Source: Oidiodendron maius Zn
Lineage: Eukaryota; Ascomycota; Leotiomycetes; Myxotrichaceae
Direction of reading: 5' to 3'
Assembly (NCBI GenBank): GCA_000827325.1
Contig: KN832875.1
Span: 1,302,001-1,366,000 of the forward strand
Length of the DNA: 64,000 bases
The notes under the pieces are model-generated. The model saw nothing but the letters and a program-made list of their open reading frames with translations. It did no database searches and had not been told where the DNA came from. Below, piece by piece: positions 13,147-24,175 of the stretch. Both the position numbers and the translations under genes were made by a program. Numbering within the stretch: position 1 is the stretch's first letter; each line of letters opens with the position of its first letter.

Positions 13147-15567
13147 CTAGTCTTCATCATCTGAATCCGCAAACATATCCACAGCTTTGGGACGCCGGCG
13201 GGCCTGCCCAGCTGGCGTCTCATCTGCCCTAGCTGGGGGAGGAGACAGCCTTTTCCCTTCGGACTCGGGCTCCGTAGTTGCAAACTGAGGCGGAAGCTCA
13301 TAGCCCTCGTCCTCCTCCATAGGCTCGCCATCCAAATCTTCTTCCATAGGTTCGCCATCGACGTCCTCATCCTCAGCCATTGGGACGCCATCGACGTCTT
13401 CTTCCATGGCATCGCCATCCACACCATCCTTTATCACTGGTTCCTCCATAGCACCCTCCTCTCCAACTTCCTTCGACACAACTTCAACTGCTTTCCAACG
13501 ACTCTTCCCTTTGTCTTGTATTGCCACCTCTTTCTCTTTTGCTTCACGCTCCTCCTTCGCCGTGAGAGGAGGATTATTAAACACTGAAACAAAATGTTCC
13601 TGGCTAGCCTGCGGGAAAACGCACCACCCCTCCCATAAGCTAAGAACGTTGCCGACACTCCTCTTCCACTTCTCTGCTCTCAGCCTACCCCAGTTCATCT
13701 TCCTCTCCATCCTGCCGAGCCCTTCAAATACCTGTCTCTGTTTAAGGGCCGTCTCGAAGAGTTGTCGATAACGCCAGGCGTGCCTCACGCCGCTGGTAGA
13801 CGACGAGGAGAGAATGTCACTGATAAGATATATCCCTATCAAGCTAGCTGAACTTGTATCTGATTTCTCTTCATCCTCATTCGCGGGTGCATCATCGCCA
13901 CTCATGTCTTTGTCCCTTTTCCGATCCGGGTTAGCAGACGTATACGTGAACGGCTTTTCTATATTAGAGACGATAGCAGCGACGACTTCATCGGCGCCTC
14001 GACCAGCGTGAGATATTGCGAAGGCCGTTACACGCGCTACGTCGCCTTTTCGAAGTTTACCCGTACTTGTGGGGAGCCGAGATAATAGGTATATTAACTT
14101 CGCCTTTTCGAGGGGATTAAGGTATGCCTTTCCATCATCCATGATGGAGCCTGGGTCAGAGGAAGCTACACCACCTTGGTGTTTTCTTGCACCTTCGTCA
14201 CCCGAGTCATCTTCGTCTGAAGAGTTGTACTCGGAATCGGAGACAAACTCGTCCAGTCTAGTGGCATATTCATAAGCCGGTGGCTGATCCGGTGCTTTCC
14301 AGGCCGAGCTGTCCTCGAACAAAGGTAGATACTTTCCTTGCCCGCGACGAGTTTGAGAGCCAGTAAGAACTTGCCAAAGTCGCCAACGGTACCACACACC
14401 TCCTGCACTTCGCGGATCCCACAACCAGGCCCACTTCTCTTCTCTTTGAACATCCGGCCGACTCATTAAAAGAGCCTCAAATTCCGGGCCGTGCGTCAGA
14501 AGCAACTCGATTACTTTGTGGATGAGCCTGAGCTCTTTGATATCTCGCGGGGAGTGGACTGGAACGTGGAGAGGTGGGCCGGTGCGGTTCATTTGCCCAG
14601 GCACTGGAGGCGCGTATGACGTTGGCGGGGCAAAGTTTCGTTGGTGCGAAGGCGGTGCATGGCCCCTACCAGCAGTAGGGAGGGAGACAGGCTTCGCACC
14701 GAACGGTTGAGATGTTGCGGACGTTCCAAGAGCTGGCGCGGAGCTAGAGATCGCAGCTGAGGAGAGATGTCTGTGCAGGTTTAAATAATATCCAAAGCCT
14801 AAATATCTGTTTTGCAGCAGGTTCACAGCGGCGTCAATATCATTAGCAGGTGTCTCCTTCGCCAGCGTAACAATCGCGGATAGTGATTTTCGTTCCGTAT
14901 AGCATCCTTGACCAGAAGAGGCCTGTATTTTTACAGCCTCTACTGTCAAGCTATCTGGTAGCAGGGCCTTGATAACGGCGGGTGAGGTTCCCGGGGGCAA
15001 CGAAGCCAATCTCAACGTTGGCTTGGCCAAAGCTCGGTCGTCCTCGCTCCTCAACGTCCTTCGCTCGTCCTCATCATCTGCCATCAGCCCTCTTGAAGGC
15101 GGAGAGTCCTGTCCGGAGTTATCAAAAGCTAACAACCCTCTCTCTTCGCGGCGCGGCGTCTGTTGATATCCTTCAAAAGCTCTCTTCTTCATGAGTGGTG
15201 GTCCCAGACTCCCGGGTCCACTTGTGGTCCCCAACCCTCTCCCTCTCTCCCCACCAAACCCTATTCCCCTACCGGAGGCAGGACCTGTCGGCGCACCAAT
15301 TCCTGTACCGAAATGTCTCTTTGGCACGCCACCACCGAGTCCTCCGTAGCCTGCAGCATGCCCACCCAAGGAGGGCCGGCCATCATCTTCATCGTCATCA
15401 AAGCTCTTCACGAAGTCCTCGTATACTGCCTTCGTTTCCGCCTCCTCTCTCAGTCTCTTTGCCTCGGCCTCGGCTTTCTGGCGCTCAAACAGCGATTTTT
15501 TCGTGGGGGCCTGCAGCTTGTCCTCAATGTCGGGGAAGTGCCGCGCCTTCTTGTCACCTGCGGCCAT
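13147..15567 (-). CDS. U2 snRNP-associated SURP motif protein, SR140 family
   Basis: Likely a spliceosomal factor of the U2 snRNP. It is a single exon of 806 residues. In order it has a charged N-terminus (LFERQKAEAEAKRLREEAE) and a Gly-rich linker. A degenerate RRM at about 180-275 (LRLASLPPGTSPAVIKALLP, ending GFGYYLNLHRHL) follows. A SURP domain lies near 340-400 (IKELRLIHKVIELLLTHGPEFEALLM...WLWD). A CID (RNA polymerase II CTD-interacting) helical domain spans about 470-680 (PLEKAKLIYLLSRL, then FEGLGRMERKMNWGRLRAEK). The acidic tail contains a small repeat in which GEPMEED and GVPMAED-like units recur four to five times (residues about 740-780). RRM-SURP-CID is the diagnostic order of SR140/U2SURP. 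The start is the first ATG, 408 bp from the divergent FAD oxidase start. Confidence 0.88.
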   Translation of the reverse strand: MAAGDKKARHFPDIEDKLQAPTKKSLFERQKAEAEAKRLREEAETKAVYEDFVKSFDDDEDDGRPSLGGHAAGYGGLGGGVPKRHFGTGIGAPTGPASGRGIGFGGERGRGLGTTSGPGSLGPPLMKKRAFEGYQQTPRREERGLLAFDNSGQDSPPSRGLMADDEDERRTLRSEDDRALAKPTLRLASLPPGTSPAVIKALLPDSLTVEAVKIQASSGQGCYTERKSLSAIVTLAKETPANDIDAAVNLLQNRYLGFGYYLNLHRHLSSAAISSSAPALGTSATSQPFGAKPVSLPTAGRGHAPPSHQRNFAPPTSYAPPVPGQMNRTGPPLHVPVHSPRDIKELRLIHKVIELLLTHGPEFEALLMSRPDVQREEKWAWLWDPRSAGGVWYRWRLWQVLTGSQTRRGQGKYLPLFEDSSAWKAPDQPPAYEYATRLDEFVSDSEYNSSDEDDSGDEGARKHQGGVASSDPGSIMDDGKAYLNPLEKAKLIYLLSRLPTSTGKLRKGDVARVTAFAISHAGRGADEVVAAIVSNIEKPFTYTSANPDRKRDKDMSGDDAPANEDEEKSDTSSASLIGIYLISDILSSSSTSGVRHAWRYRQLFETALKQRQVFEGLGRMERKMNWGRLRAEKWKRSVGNVLSLWEGWCVFPQASQEHFVSVFNNPPLTAKEEREAKEKEVAIQDKGKSRWKAVEVVSKEVGEEGAMEEPVIKDGVDGDAMEEDVDGVPMAEDEDVDGEPMEEDLDGEPMEEDEGYELPPQFATTEPESEGKRLSPPPARADETPAGQARRRPKAVDMFADSDDED

Positions 15568-15975
15568 TATATAGATCCCGTCATGCTCGTCGGTCGCGTG
15601 GTCGTTTGAAGGTGGCGCCGTGACAGGATTTAATATGCACGTTGGCGAGGACGTTAGGACGGTAATTTCGATGTCGTGTGCTGTAGGTTGATGGAAGTCG
15701 CGACAAAGCTTCTCGGTTGAACGTCTCTTTTACTCGGGTTTCCTTCCGTCTTGCCGGGAACATGGGGACCCCACCCTTCAGGCACATCTTATCAGAGTCT
15801 ACACAACACGCAAACGCCCTTTTCTCTCTTTTCTCTTTCCTCTTTCAAATTGTCCTTCCAGCCGTCCTGTCCTTTAAATTGTTTCCGTTTAAATAAGTTT
15901 ACTCGGCCAGTACAGTCTCTACTGCCCATCTCCAAGAAGCCCCCCACCTCTCTTCATCGTCCAGCACCCACCATC
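15568..15975. promoter_or_regulatory. Divergent promoter region, SR140-type gene / FAD oxidase
   Basis: 408 bp between two divergent start codons. The stretch nearest the oxidase is strongly pyrimidine-rich (CTCTCTTTTCTCTTTCCTC around 15822-15850), a usual fungal core-promoter feature. No gene is seen. Confidence 0.5.
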
Positions 15976-17274
15976 ATGCCCGCGCCGCCCTCCTCCATCC
16001 TCATAATCGGCTCTGGCGTCTTCGGCCTCTCAACTGCCTACTCCCTCTCTCAGAACCCCCTCTACGCAAACACGACCCTCACGCTCGTTGACCGCTCACC
16101 TTTCCCGGCCTCGGACAGCTCCAGCATCGATTCCTCACGCATCATCCGCGCAGACTACTCCGACCCCGCCTATGCGGCCCTTGGCGCCTCTGCACAGCGC
16201 GTGTGGCGGGATACATCCCCTGGGGCGCTTGGTGAAGGACGGTATAGTGAGAGCGGGCTGGTGCTGGTGGCAGATCCAGGCCGGGATGGGTACGTGCGGG
16301 ATAGTTTGGAGAACGTGAGGGGTTTATTGGAGGGTGGTGCGGTGCGGGAATTGAAGACCAGGCGGGAGATTGATGCTGTGGTTGGCACGGGAGGAGGGAG
16401 TGGACAGTGGGGATATGTGAATTGGAGGAGTGGGTGGGCAGATGCAGAGGCTGGGATGAGGTGGTTGAGAGCAAGGGTGGAGAAGACAGGGCGGGTTCAG
16501 TTCATATGCGCAGAGGTTGTGAGTTTGGTGAGGGAGGGAAAGAGGGTTGTGGGCGCGAGGCAGAGGGATGGAATTATAAGGAGAGCAGGATTAGTGATTC
16601 TGGCTGCTGGTGCGTGGACTGGACGTTTGGTCGATCTGAGAGGCAGAGCTACTGCTACTGGGCAGGTGCTCACGTACCTCGATCTCACGGCAGATGAGCA
16701 GGGGAAGTTAGGCAAGATGCCAGTGTTACTCAACATGAGTACGGGACTCTTCATCATACCACCAAGAGATAGGGTACTAAAAGTTGCACGCCATGCGTAT
16801 GGCTATTCAAACCCTACGAAGATACAGCACCCAGATGGAAGCGGAAACGTCATCGAAGTCAGTTTGCCTAGGACATCTATCGACGATCCTAGTCAGTGGG
16901 TACCGAGGGAAGGCGAAGAGGATTGCAGAGCTGCTTTACGAGAGATGATTCCTTCACTTGGCGATCGCCCTTTCACGAAGTCGCGGATATGTTGGTACAG
17001 TGATACGCCGAGAGGTGATTTCTTGATCACATATCATCCGGAACTGGATGGCTTGTTTCTTGCCACCGGTGGCAGTGGGCACGGATACAAGTTCTTGCCG
17101 GTAATAGGCGACCAGATTATGAACTGCATTGGTGGCGAGTGCCCTGCCGAGTTCAAACAGAAATGGGCGTGGCCAATGGAGACGATGGAGAACGTGGTCA
17201 CCGAAGATGGAAGTCGAGGTGGCCGCCCTGGCCTGGTGTTGCAGGAAGAGGCGCGAAAGGGATCGAGGTTATAG
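15976..17274 (+). CDS. FAD-dependent amine oxidase, sarcosine oxidase / fructosyl-amino-acid oxidase family
   Basis: A flavoenzyme of the MSOX/amadoriase family, which oxidises N-substituted amino acids or fructosyl amines and releases hydrogen peroxide; some members are peroxisomal. The single exon gives 432 residues, the usual length. The N-terminal dinucleotide-binding motif is GSGVFGLSTAYSL (residues about 12-24). Cys339 in RICWYSDTPRGDFLI sits where the family attaches FAD covalently. The C-terminal GGSGHGYKFLPVIGDQI is the second FAD signature. I chose the ATG at 15976 because it lies just before the beta strand of the FAD motif; the frame is also open upstream to an ATG at 15751, but that stretch is low-complexity. 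The C-terminus (ARKGSRL) resembles a weak peroxisomal PTS1 (SRL). The substrate cannot be told from sequence. Confidence 0.88.
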   Translation: MPAPPSSILIIGSGVFGLSTAYSLSQNPLYANTTLTLVDRSPFPASDSSSIDSSRIIRADYSDPAYAALGASAQRVWRDTSPGALGEGRYSESGLVLVADPGRDGYVRDSLENVRGLLEGGAVRELKTRREIDAVVGTGGGSGQWGYVNWRSGWADAEAGMRWLRARVEKTGRVQFICAEVVSLVREGKRVVGARQRDGIIRRAGLVILAAGAWTGRLVDLRGRATATGQVLTYLDLTADEQGKLGKMPVLLNMSTGLFIIPPRDRVLKVARHAYGYSNPTKIQHPDGSGNVIEVSLPRTSIDDPSQWVPREGEEDCRAALREMIPSLGDRPFTKSRICWYSDTPRGDFLITYHPELDGLFLATGGSGHGYKFLPVIGDQIMNCIGGECPAEFKQKWAWPMETMENVVTEDGSRGGRPGLVLQEEARKGSRL

Positions 17275-17948
17275 ACGTGAAGGTGTACAATCACAAGCGA
17301 AGAGCATAGTAAATATATCTATCGTGATCGAATTAGTCTATCTAAAGATCAATTCAAGGCCAGGCCGAAGCCACGTCTGAGCAACGATGTAACAGACTTT
17401 CGTCCGCAAAATCGAGAGTCACCATGCAGCATAAGTTCCCAGTAACAGTACTGCGACCACGATTAGACGAGCCAGCGAGACAAAAGTCTCTCTGCTGCTT
17501 TAAGATCTCGTTGCATCTTCTGATGCTCCTCTCTCGGAAACCAATCAGAAGGAAACCATGACCAATGAGCAAATAAACTCTGCGCGGAGAAGGAATTAAG
17601 GTGGCATCTTTGACCTGCACACATGCCTTTGCCGAAGGGGTGCCGCAATCTAAGTTCTTCCTGGGGACAAACATGCTAAGAACCAAATGTAGAGAGCCGT
17701 CTTGACCCTTCCCCAACCTGTACGCCGATGCAATGCAATGACAACGTTCGCATCCTAGTGACTGCCGGACGACGGTATGAGATGCCGTGCCGGTAATGGG
17801 GTTTTCGCCACTATGTGCTTTTGCTTTTGAGAGAAATGGTTCATGAACTCGTGAAATGAAAATACTCGTACAGCAGGGGGATGGAGCTTTTGTACAGTCG
17901 AGTGGAGCCGAATGATCAGACCGCTGATGCAATCTTGGAGGGACCAGA
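17275..17948. other. Convergent intergenic region, 674 bp
   Basis: It lies between the FAD oxidase and TBP stop codons. A 192-codon open frame on the minus strand (17354-17932) starts only 17 bp after the TBP stop. It has no recognisable domain and is best read as TBP 3' UTR. Confidence 0.45.
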
Positions 17949-18891
17949 TTAGACCTTCTTGAAGTCTAGAGTGATATTAGCAAGTGAATCATGAGCAGGG
18001 CGATATCTTGCGCATACCTTGAAGCACAGGGTAGATCATCTCGAAGGCTTGGTAAATCTCCTCCCGAACTTTCGCACCCGTCAAGACGATCTTGCCACTG
18101 ACAAAAATGAGCAGGACGATCTTGGGTTTGATCATTCGGTAGATCAAGCCAGGGAACAGCTCCGGCTCATACGAGCTGAAGTTATGATGGCGCGACGCCA
18201 GTCCCTCCAAGCGAATGGGGAACTTGATGTCACAGGAGCCAACGATGTTCTGGATCTTGAAATCCGTGAACTTCGCATTGAAGCCAAGCTTCTGGATGAT
18301 ACGGGCATACTTCCGCGACGCAAGCTTTGAATCATCCTCTGACTTTGCTCCAGTCACGACCATCTTGCCAGAAGCGAAGATGAGCGCTGTCGTCTTGGGC
18401 TCACGGATACGCATGATGACAGCGGCGAAACGCTATGAGGGTTAGCTACGAATCGCGGACGACAGAGCAAGACCGGCGTCAGCAAGTACCTTTGGGTTAT
18501 ATTCGGCATTTCTCGCATGCAGGGCGATCGTCTTGAGATCCAAGCGGCAATCAAGATTGACCGTGGCAACGATGTTTCTTTTACATGCCAGATAAGCCTC
18601 ATGTATGCAAGCTGTGGCTCAGGGTGATACATACTGCAAGGTAGGAACAATACCACTCGCGCCCTGAGTCGCGCCAGGAGTCGCAGCAGGCGTCGCGGGA
18701 GTCACCCCGTTGCCATTTGTGGCGGGACCTGCCTGCTGGAGACCACCATTCATTTGCTTCTGCACATTCTGCTTGTCCACCTCCGAGGGAGGAGTGAGCT
18801 CGCCAGCGCCACCTGGGAACGACAGAGAACCGGGCGCGATGAAGGTTTTAGCCTGGGCGGCATTGGACGGGTGAGTTTGTATCTGTTCCAT
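17949..18891 (-). CDS. SPT15: TATA-binding protein (TBP)
   Basis: The general transcription factor that binds the TATA box as part of TFIID, in the nucleus. Four exons (18891-18635, 18577-18490, 18432-18018, 17965-17949) give 258 residues. The Ala/Gly/Pro-rich N-terminus (about 80 residues) precedes the saddle core. Repeat 1 runs from [28 protein letters not shown] across intron 2 into [19 protein letters not shown]. Repeat 2 runs through [29 protein letters not shown] and ends VLQDFKKV, the last five residues coming from a 17-nt final exon. Introns are 57, 57 and 52 nt. Upstream lies an unusually long gene-free stretch of about 1.75 kb. Confidence 0.97.
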
Positions 18892-20642
18892 CTTGACTGA
18901 GGCGAGGCACGTCGGTCAGGAGACAGGCACGAGGGGGAGAGCAGCTCTGGAGGAGAGGAGTTGATGTTAGATCGAGGTCAAGGGAAGGGTGCGGCAGCTC
19001 GAGGGAGAGAACGACTCGAAGCGGAGGTCACGCGGAGGAGACGGGGAGGGAAGGGTGAAGCAAGCCAAGCCTCTGTTTGGCGATGGAATAGTCGTACCGT
19101 TTGTGGGAGAAAAACAAGTGAATGTCTCCCCTACAGTCGCTGCTCAGGCTTATATCTAACCGGCCTTCTTGGGTCGAGAGGTGCGAGGCTCCGACCAAAC
19201 GAGTAGAAGGTGCGATATGCGGTATGCGATATCGTAATTAATGTTTTTTAAGACTCTATTTGAGGAGGGGGATAGGCGCGCAGGTGATGGCACGTTGTCG
19301 TCGAGCGAAGGCGCTGTCGCGGAGACAGATGCGACGAGTCGCAAGTCGCAGGGGAGACACGGAGGCGGGCGGTGGAGAGCCGTTTGCACGCGCGCGGTCA
19401 CACCAGGCGGATGAAGGAGTGTATTTGCGCCGAGCGCACGTCTGAGGCCGATGAGACGAGGAGATAGGGGGAAGGTGAGAGATGGAGATGGAGATGGAGA
19501 TGGAAATGGCGGCGGAGATGGGAGAAGGTGCTGGCGAAGGCAACAACAGGATGGTGTTGAAATCGCAAATGAAAAAGTCCCGCCAATTTACGCGAGAAGG
19601 CTTCCAAAATTTCGGGGGGAGGGAGCGGCCTTCTTATATACTCCCGAGCCGCCGGCAATCAGGCAGCAATAGTTACGGGCTGAGGCAGCCAGCGATGGCA
19701 CAACCGACCCATCCCTTGCCGTATGGGGCCTAGCGCCACTCGCTACTGAAACTCGGCGTGCTCTGATGCCCAACCATTGAAGAAAAGGGGAAGATAAGGC
19801 TGCGCACCCAGCCCCACTCCTGCGCGCTAAGACTGCCTGGGTCTTGCTGCCTTGTCCTACTCCGTACTCGGCCGGGCGATCGGATGAGGTAAACACCGGT
19901 CACGTGGCTGACGTCTGCCTTCTGGCGAAAGTGGCTCAGTGAGAGGTGGATGATGGATGATGACTCTGTCCTTTTCTCGCACCACTCGTGAGCAATATCT
20001 CTTAGCCGGGTCGCTGAGGTGGGGATCTCTATTTCGCATCACGGCATCATCTGTGCTAGGAACGCTGTAACACACTCTTTGATACGAGAGCAGGTGTGAG
20101 GTTTACTGCATGAGTGACAAAGACGATAGAGATACACTCGCTCTCGCTCGCTTTCTCTTCTGCATCGTTCTATCTGCACAAAGAGGGAAAATACGCATCC
20201 GTCCATCATGAATATCTCCATCCTATCATCTAACGAATTATCTAAGCGCATAGTCTTAATTCCAAAGTCCTGCTCTTGTTTTGGGGCAACTTCGGCTGCC
20301 AGGAGAACCTCGATCCCTTACCATACCTTGTTTGTGCAAGGGACTCCCACGAGAGGCTAGATGCATGAAGACACATTCTACACATCACTGGTGATACTAG
20401 TAAATTCGAAGGACTCGAACGCTAATACTGCTCTACTACCCTCTCTGCTATCACATACGGCCATGCCCTATTACCCCCGCTCCAGACGCAATATTCCCTT
20501 AGCAACTGTAGTGCAACTAGAAATGATATCTGATACACTGCTGTTGGTACATTGTGTAGAGACCAGTATGCAATATTTATCTTGCAATGTAATTTATACA
20601 TGGTCTGCAATATCTCTATACAATAGATCCTAATCGCCTTCA
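18892..20642. other. Gene-free region, 1.75 kb (TBP leader/promoter and 3' flank of the next gene)
   Basis: Both neighbours are on the minus strand. A GATGGA hexanucleotide tract at about 19478-19506 (roughly five units) and nearby GGCGGCGGAGATGGGAG are the main low-complexity features. There is one CACGTG near 19900. Short open frames show no family resemblance. It may include a long, possibly spliced, 5' leader of TBP. Confidence 0.4.
19478..19506. repeat. GATGGA hexanucleotide tract
   Basis: About five tandem GATGGA units, the last degenerate (GGAAAT), lie roughly 600 bp upstream of the TBP start codon. It is a microsatellite-type repeat within non-coding DNA. Confidence 0.8.
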
Positions 20643-22574
20643 CTACAAGCTTGCGAGCCACGTTCCATATTTGTTACAATGGTCAACCTCGACCTGTTGT
20701 TGCGCTTGCTCATGAAGCCTATTCTTTGACAGCATCCTCCCTATAGATGCTTCCTCGTCATCTATAGCCAACGCCTCATCCCAGAGCTTAGCAAACTTCT
20801 CACCATGGATTTTCTCAACCCAGAAGAACTGTGCTAGCGTTTCTTTAATATCGTGCCGGGTGGAAAGCGGACTGTCCAAAATTATTCTTTCAAAAGCGTT
20901 TTTGGCCCATAATTTATTCACTTCGTCGGAGACAATTCCGCCAATCAGTAGGACTACCCACCAGCGAAATTCTGGAGTTATTGTCCTCTCTTCTATCATA
21001 TTCCCAAGTTCAACCCGCAGCGTGGTAGCAAACATATTGCATGTTGAAGCCCCTGGGAGAAGATCATTGAGAATGGTGACGAGGTACAACAGAACACCTA
21101 ACCGGCAGATCCGCTCAGCCTTATGTTCATAAACAGAATGTCGCGCGAGTTCCATACGGAGCAAGACATATTGCATTGAGGTAAGTTCGTCCCGCAAATC
21201 GAGAGGGTTGGTAGTCGTGTCACCAATATGGATGCTATTTAACGCTCTCGTTGCATCTTCAATCTTGCATAAAACCCAATTGAAATCGTTTCTGAAATGA
21301 ACAAGCCCATTGACTTTTTGAAACCCTTTGCTTTCATAGATACTCTGGGACTGGATGTCCAGGCCAATGACACAGAGATCGATTGGTTCGAAGTATGGTT
21401 CACTAAGCGCGTCGACCGATCCATAGAGATCATTACTATCGCATGTCAGCATATATTTGTTGCTTTTGACTTGATGCTGGCTACTACCGCAAAATTAAAC
21501 TATGCAACACCCAGTTTGACTCAAAACTTTTTAATCCGCCTCGGAGCCGAACCATTTGCTTCAATCCTTGCATATGCACCTCCCAGTTCTTATGATGCCC
21601 AGTAAGCTTCTTCAAAGACAAGTCAGTACGCAACGCAGTAAGTAGGCTGACTTCTTACTTCGGTATATGCTACCATTAGTACTATTAGAATGGTACTGTC
21701 AGCCACAACCGGGGATGGAGACCGCAACCTCTGATTGACAAGACGAATACATTCCTTCAGGTGCGCCACCGCCTTAGGTACCTCTTTCACTGTTAGCGTT
21801 TTGAGGCAAACTGACGAGAAAAGAATGGCATGAAATAGCGCCAGATCTTTAAATGCCATAGGCAAGAAATAATCTCTCATTGGATTATAGTCTGCATATT
21901 TCTCGATTGAATACAGTCTCTCATACGAGCATGTTGTGTCTATAGGAGACATTAGATCGAGACTGAATAAAATCGTCGAATTCTGAAGGCACTCACATTT
22001 GCTCAAAAGCTCGATCATATACGGCTGAATACGGAGAGGCAAGGAGTCGAATGGATCGAACGATGAGGGCCCGCGTATTACGTTGTGTGGCATAAATTGG
22101 TCTTCTGGGAGCTCTCCAAGAATCTGGTGATCTCCATATCCTCTAGTTGAGCTGTTCAGGCTGTTTTGGTCTTCATATGAAGAGCTTAGTGTTTCTTGCC
22201 TCGCCCTACGATGGCGGCGCATCACGTGGGATCGAATTTGTTTTCGAGCAAGAGCATCCGGATGTCCGGGCACGTCTTGACAGGCAATGAACTCATAAAG
22301 TGATGCCGTAGAACTCTTGCTGGTTGGTTTACGCCTCGTACTGCCAGTAAATAGAGAGTTGGTTTCTGAACTACTTTGGGTGTCTGCGACTAATTTCAAG
22401 TCAGTGAAATGTATGAATCACAATGTACTAACTCTTTTTTGGCCTTCCCCTTCGAGAGAAAGTCTTCATTTTCTCAGGTCCATTCTTCCATGACTGTATC
22501 AAGTCGTCACTGATGGGGTGGACTCCGGAAGACGGATTTATATCGAAGATCACTACAGTCGGATCGGCCGCCAT
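20643..22574 (-). CDS. Fungal transcription-factor-domain protein without Zn2Cys6 cluster
   Basis: Four exons (22574-22433, 22389-21659, 21609-21488, 21435-20643) give 595 residues, with introns of 43, 49 and 52 nt. The N-terminus has a basic RRGRPKK patch and the motif RKQIRSHVMRRHRRAR (around residues 95-110). That motif marks a group of fungal proteins which carry the Fungal_trans_2 (PF11951-like) helical domain but no zinc cluster. The third exon restores the family's hallmark NWEVHMQGLKQMVRLRGGL, and the fourth begins NDLYGSVDALSEPYFEP. No CX2CX6C pattern is present anywhere. It is presumably a nuclear regulator; targets are unknown. It is divergent from a short-chain dehydrogenase 477 bp away, which makes that gene a candidate target. 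Confidence 0.75.
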
Positions 22575-23051
22575 GCTGAAAACAATATGCTCCTTTAAAA
22601 ACAGTTCCCAAAAGAGAAGTTGATGGACTGGACAATGGGATCGATGAAGGAAGGCTCCGCATTATATATATTTGGAAGACGGCCATTTCGGACGTTAATC
22701 TAAAATTTGGCAGTGTTGGAGTCGTCGTAAAAGTTGCCCCTCACTAGCCCAATCCAGGAAACGCTGCTGAAAGTTAATTCGGCCGAGAAAGGAAAGGCGG
22801 CTTTCTCAAGTCTCAAAGGGTTGTTCTGATTGGTAGTACGTCCAATGCAAAGCGGATTAGAAGAGTTCAGTCGACTCGGCCTATGAAAGATGCGCCTTGG
22901 ACATTCGACAATGACAAGAATAGTTATATAATGGCACCGTTCTCCCTGGGGGAAGAAAGTGTCCTGTCACTTGGACAAGTGTTTCTTCTCATCGTTTTCT
23001 CCCAAGCCTATCCCTAGCCTCCTTCCTGTATCTACTCCTCCTATATCAGTC
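22575..23051. promoter_or_regulatory. Divergent promoter region, TF-domain protein / short-chain dehydrogenase
   Basis: 477 bp shared between two divergent start codons. TATA-like ATTATATATATT occurs at about 22660-22672 and GTTATATAATGG at about 22923-22934, each suitably placed for one of the two genes. No gene is seen. Confidence 0.5.
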
Positions 23052-24175
23052 ATGTCTGGTTCGTGGGGAAAGCCTCTTACTATACGAAGCGAGTTATCCC
23101 CGGCCTCGCCCACTATCACAGAAAAGAATATACCTGATCTTTCAAATAGAGTTCGTTCATCTATGCTGGCCGATATTCTCGCTGCTTGTACTGTACTTTG
23201 ACACTGAATCATTCAAAGGTCATTCTCGTTACTGGAGGCGGATCTGGAATTGGTCTTGCATTTTCCAAGCTTATATACTCCAAGAATGCTATTGTTTGGA
23301 TATCAGCCCGCACTGAAGCCAAGGCCAAGACCGCTATTGAAGAAATCAAAGCCTCCGCACCAAAATCTACTGGAGAGCTCCATTTCATCTTATTAGACTT
23401 TGCCGACCTCCCAACAATCAAGTCCGGCATTGAGAAGTTCCTGACTAACTCGCTCCGGCTCGACATTCTCATGAACAATGCTGGCGTAATGTCTCCGCCG
23501 GACAAGTCTAAGACTAAACAAGGCTTTGAACTGCAGCTGGGAACCAATGTCATTGGTCATCATGTCTCGACAGTGCTTCTCACACCTCTGATTCTAGAGA
23601 CTGCAAAGGTATCTCCGAAAGGAAGTGTTCGTATCATTTGGACAAGCAGCATCGGTGGAGTGAAGCTTTCCCCCCCTAACGGAGGCATATTGTGGGACGA
23701 TATCAATTACGAGCATACTACTAGCGGCTCCCACAATTTCGCAGCTTACGGTCAAAGCAAGGCTGGAAATATATATCAAGCTGCCGAGTTTGCTCGAAGA
23801 TATGGAAGTGCGGGTGTATTGACTGCAAGCGTACACCCAGGGTTGGTATCATCAAATCTGAGCCGAGATAACCGTTTTGAGCCCTTTTTCATGCTATCGG
23901 TATGGAATCTCGGATTGCACTTCAAGTAGAGTCAGTCTTCCGGCCTAACATTGCAATAGAGGATAATGGCAAAACCGGCAATCATGGGAGCATATACGCT
24001 CTTATTCGCGGCGTTTTCTCCAGAACTTGAGCAGAGGAACGGAAAGTACATCACACCGTGGGGACGTTTCATGGCACCGAGGGATGATATTATCAAAGAA
24101 ATTGAAGCAGGGGAGAGCGGAAACGGATATAAGCTTTTCGAATGGTGTAATGAGCAAGTCGAGGCATACATCTAG
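23052..24175 (+). CDS. Short-chain dehydrogenase/reductase (SDR), WW-oxidoreductase/retinol-dehydrogenase-like
   Basis: An NAD(P)-dependent oxidoreductase. Three exons (23052-23150, 23219-23899, 23960-24175) give 331 residues. The first splice joins NIPDLSNR to VILVTGGGSGIGLAFSK, the Rossmann TGxxxGxG motif. NNAGV follows at about residue 127, the catalytic Ser in WTSSIGG, and YGQSK as the YxxxK pair. The last exon supplies AIMGAYTLLFAAFSPE and ITPWGRF, typical of fungal SDRs of this group. The first intron has a weak donor (GTTCGT), and the second intron (60 nt) is supported by the continuity of the C-terminal region. The substrate is unknown. It shares its promoter region with the divergent TF-domain gene. 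Confidence 0.88.

Noticed and set aside
15163-15623. Two plus-strand frames of over 140 codons
   Set aside because: Antisense to the N-terminal exon of the SR140-type gene; no family resemblance.
17354-17932. 192-codon minus-strand frame after TBP
   Set aside because: It begins just after the TBP stop codon on the same strand, has no domain or homology-like pattern, and fits a 3' UTR.
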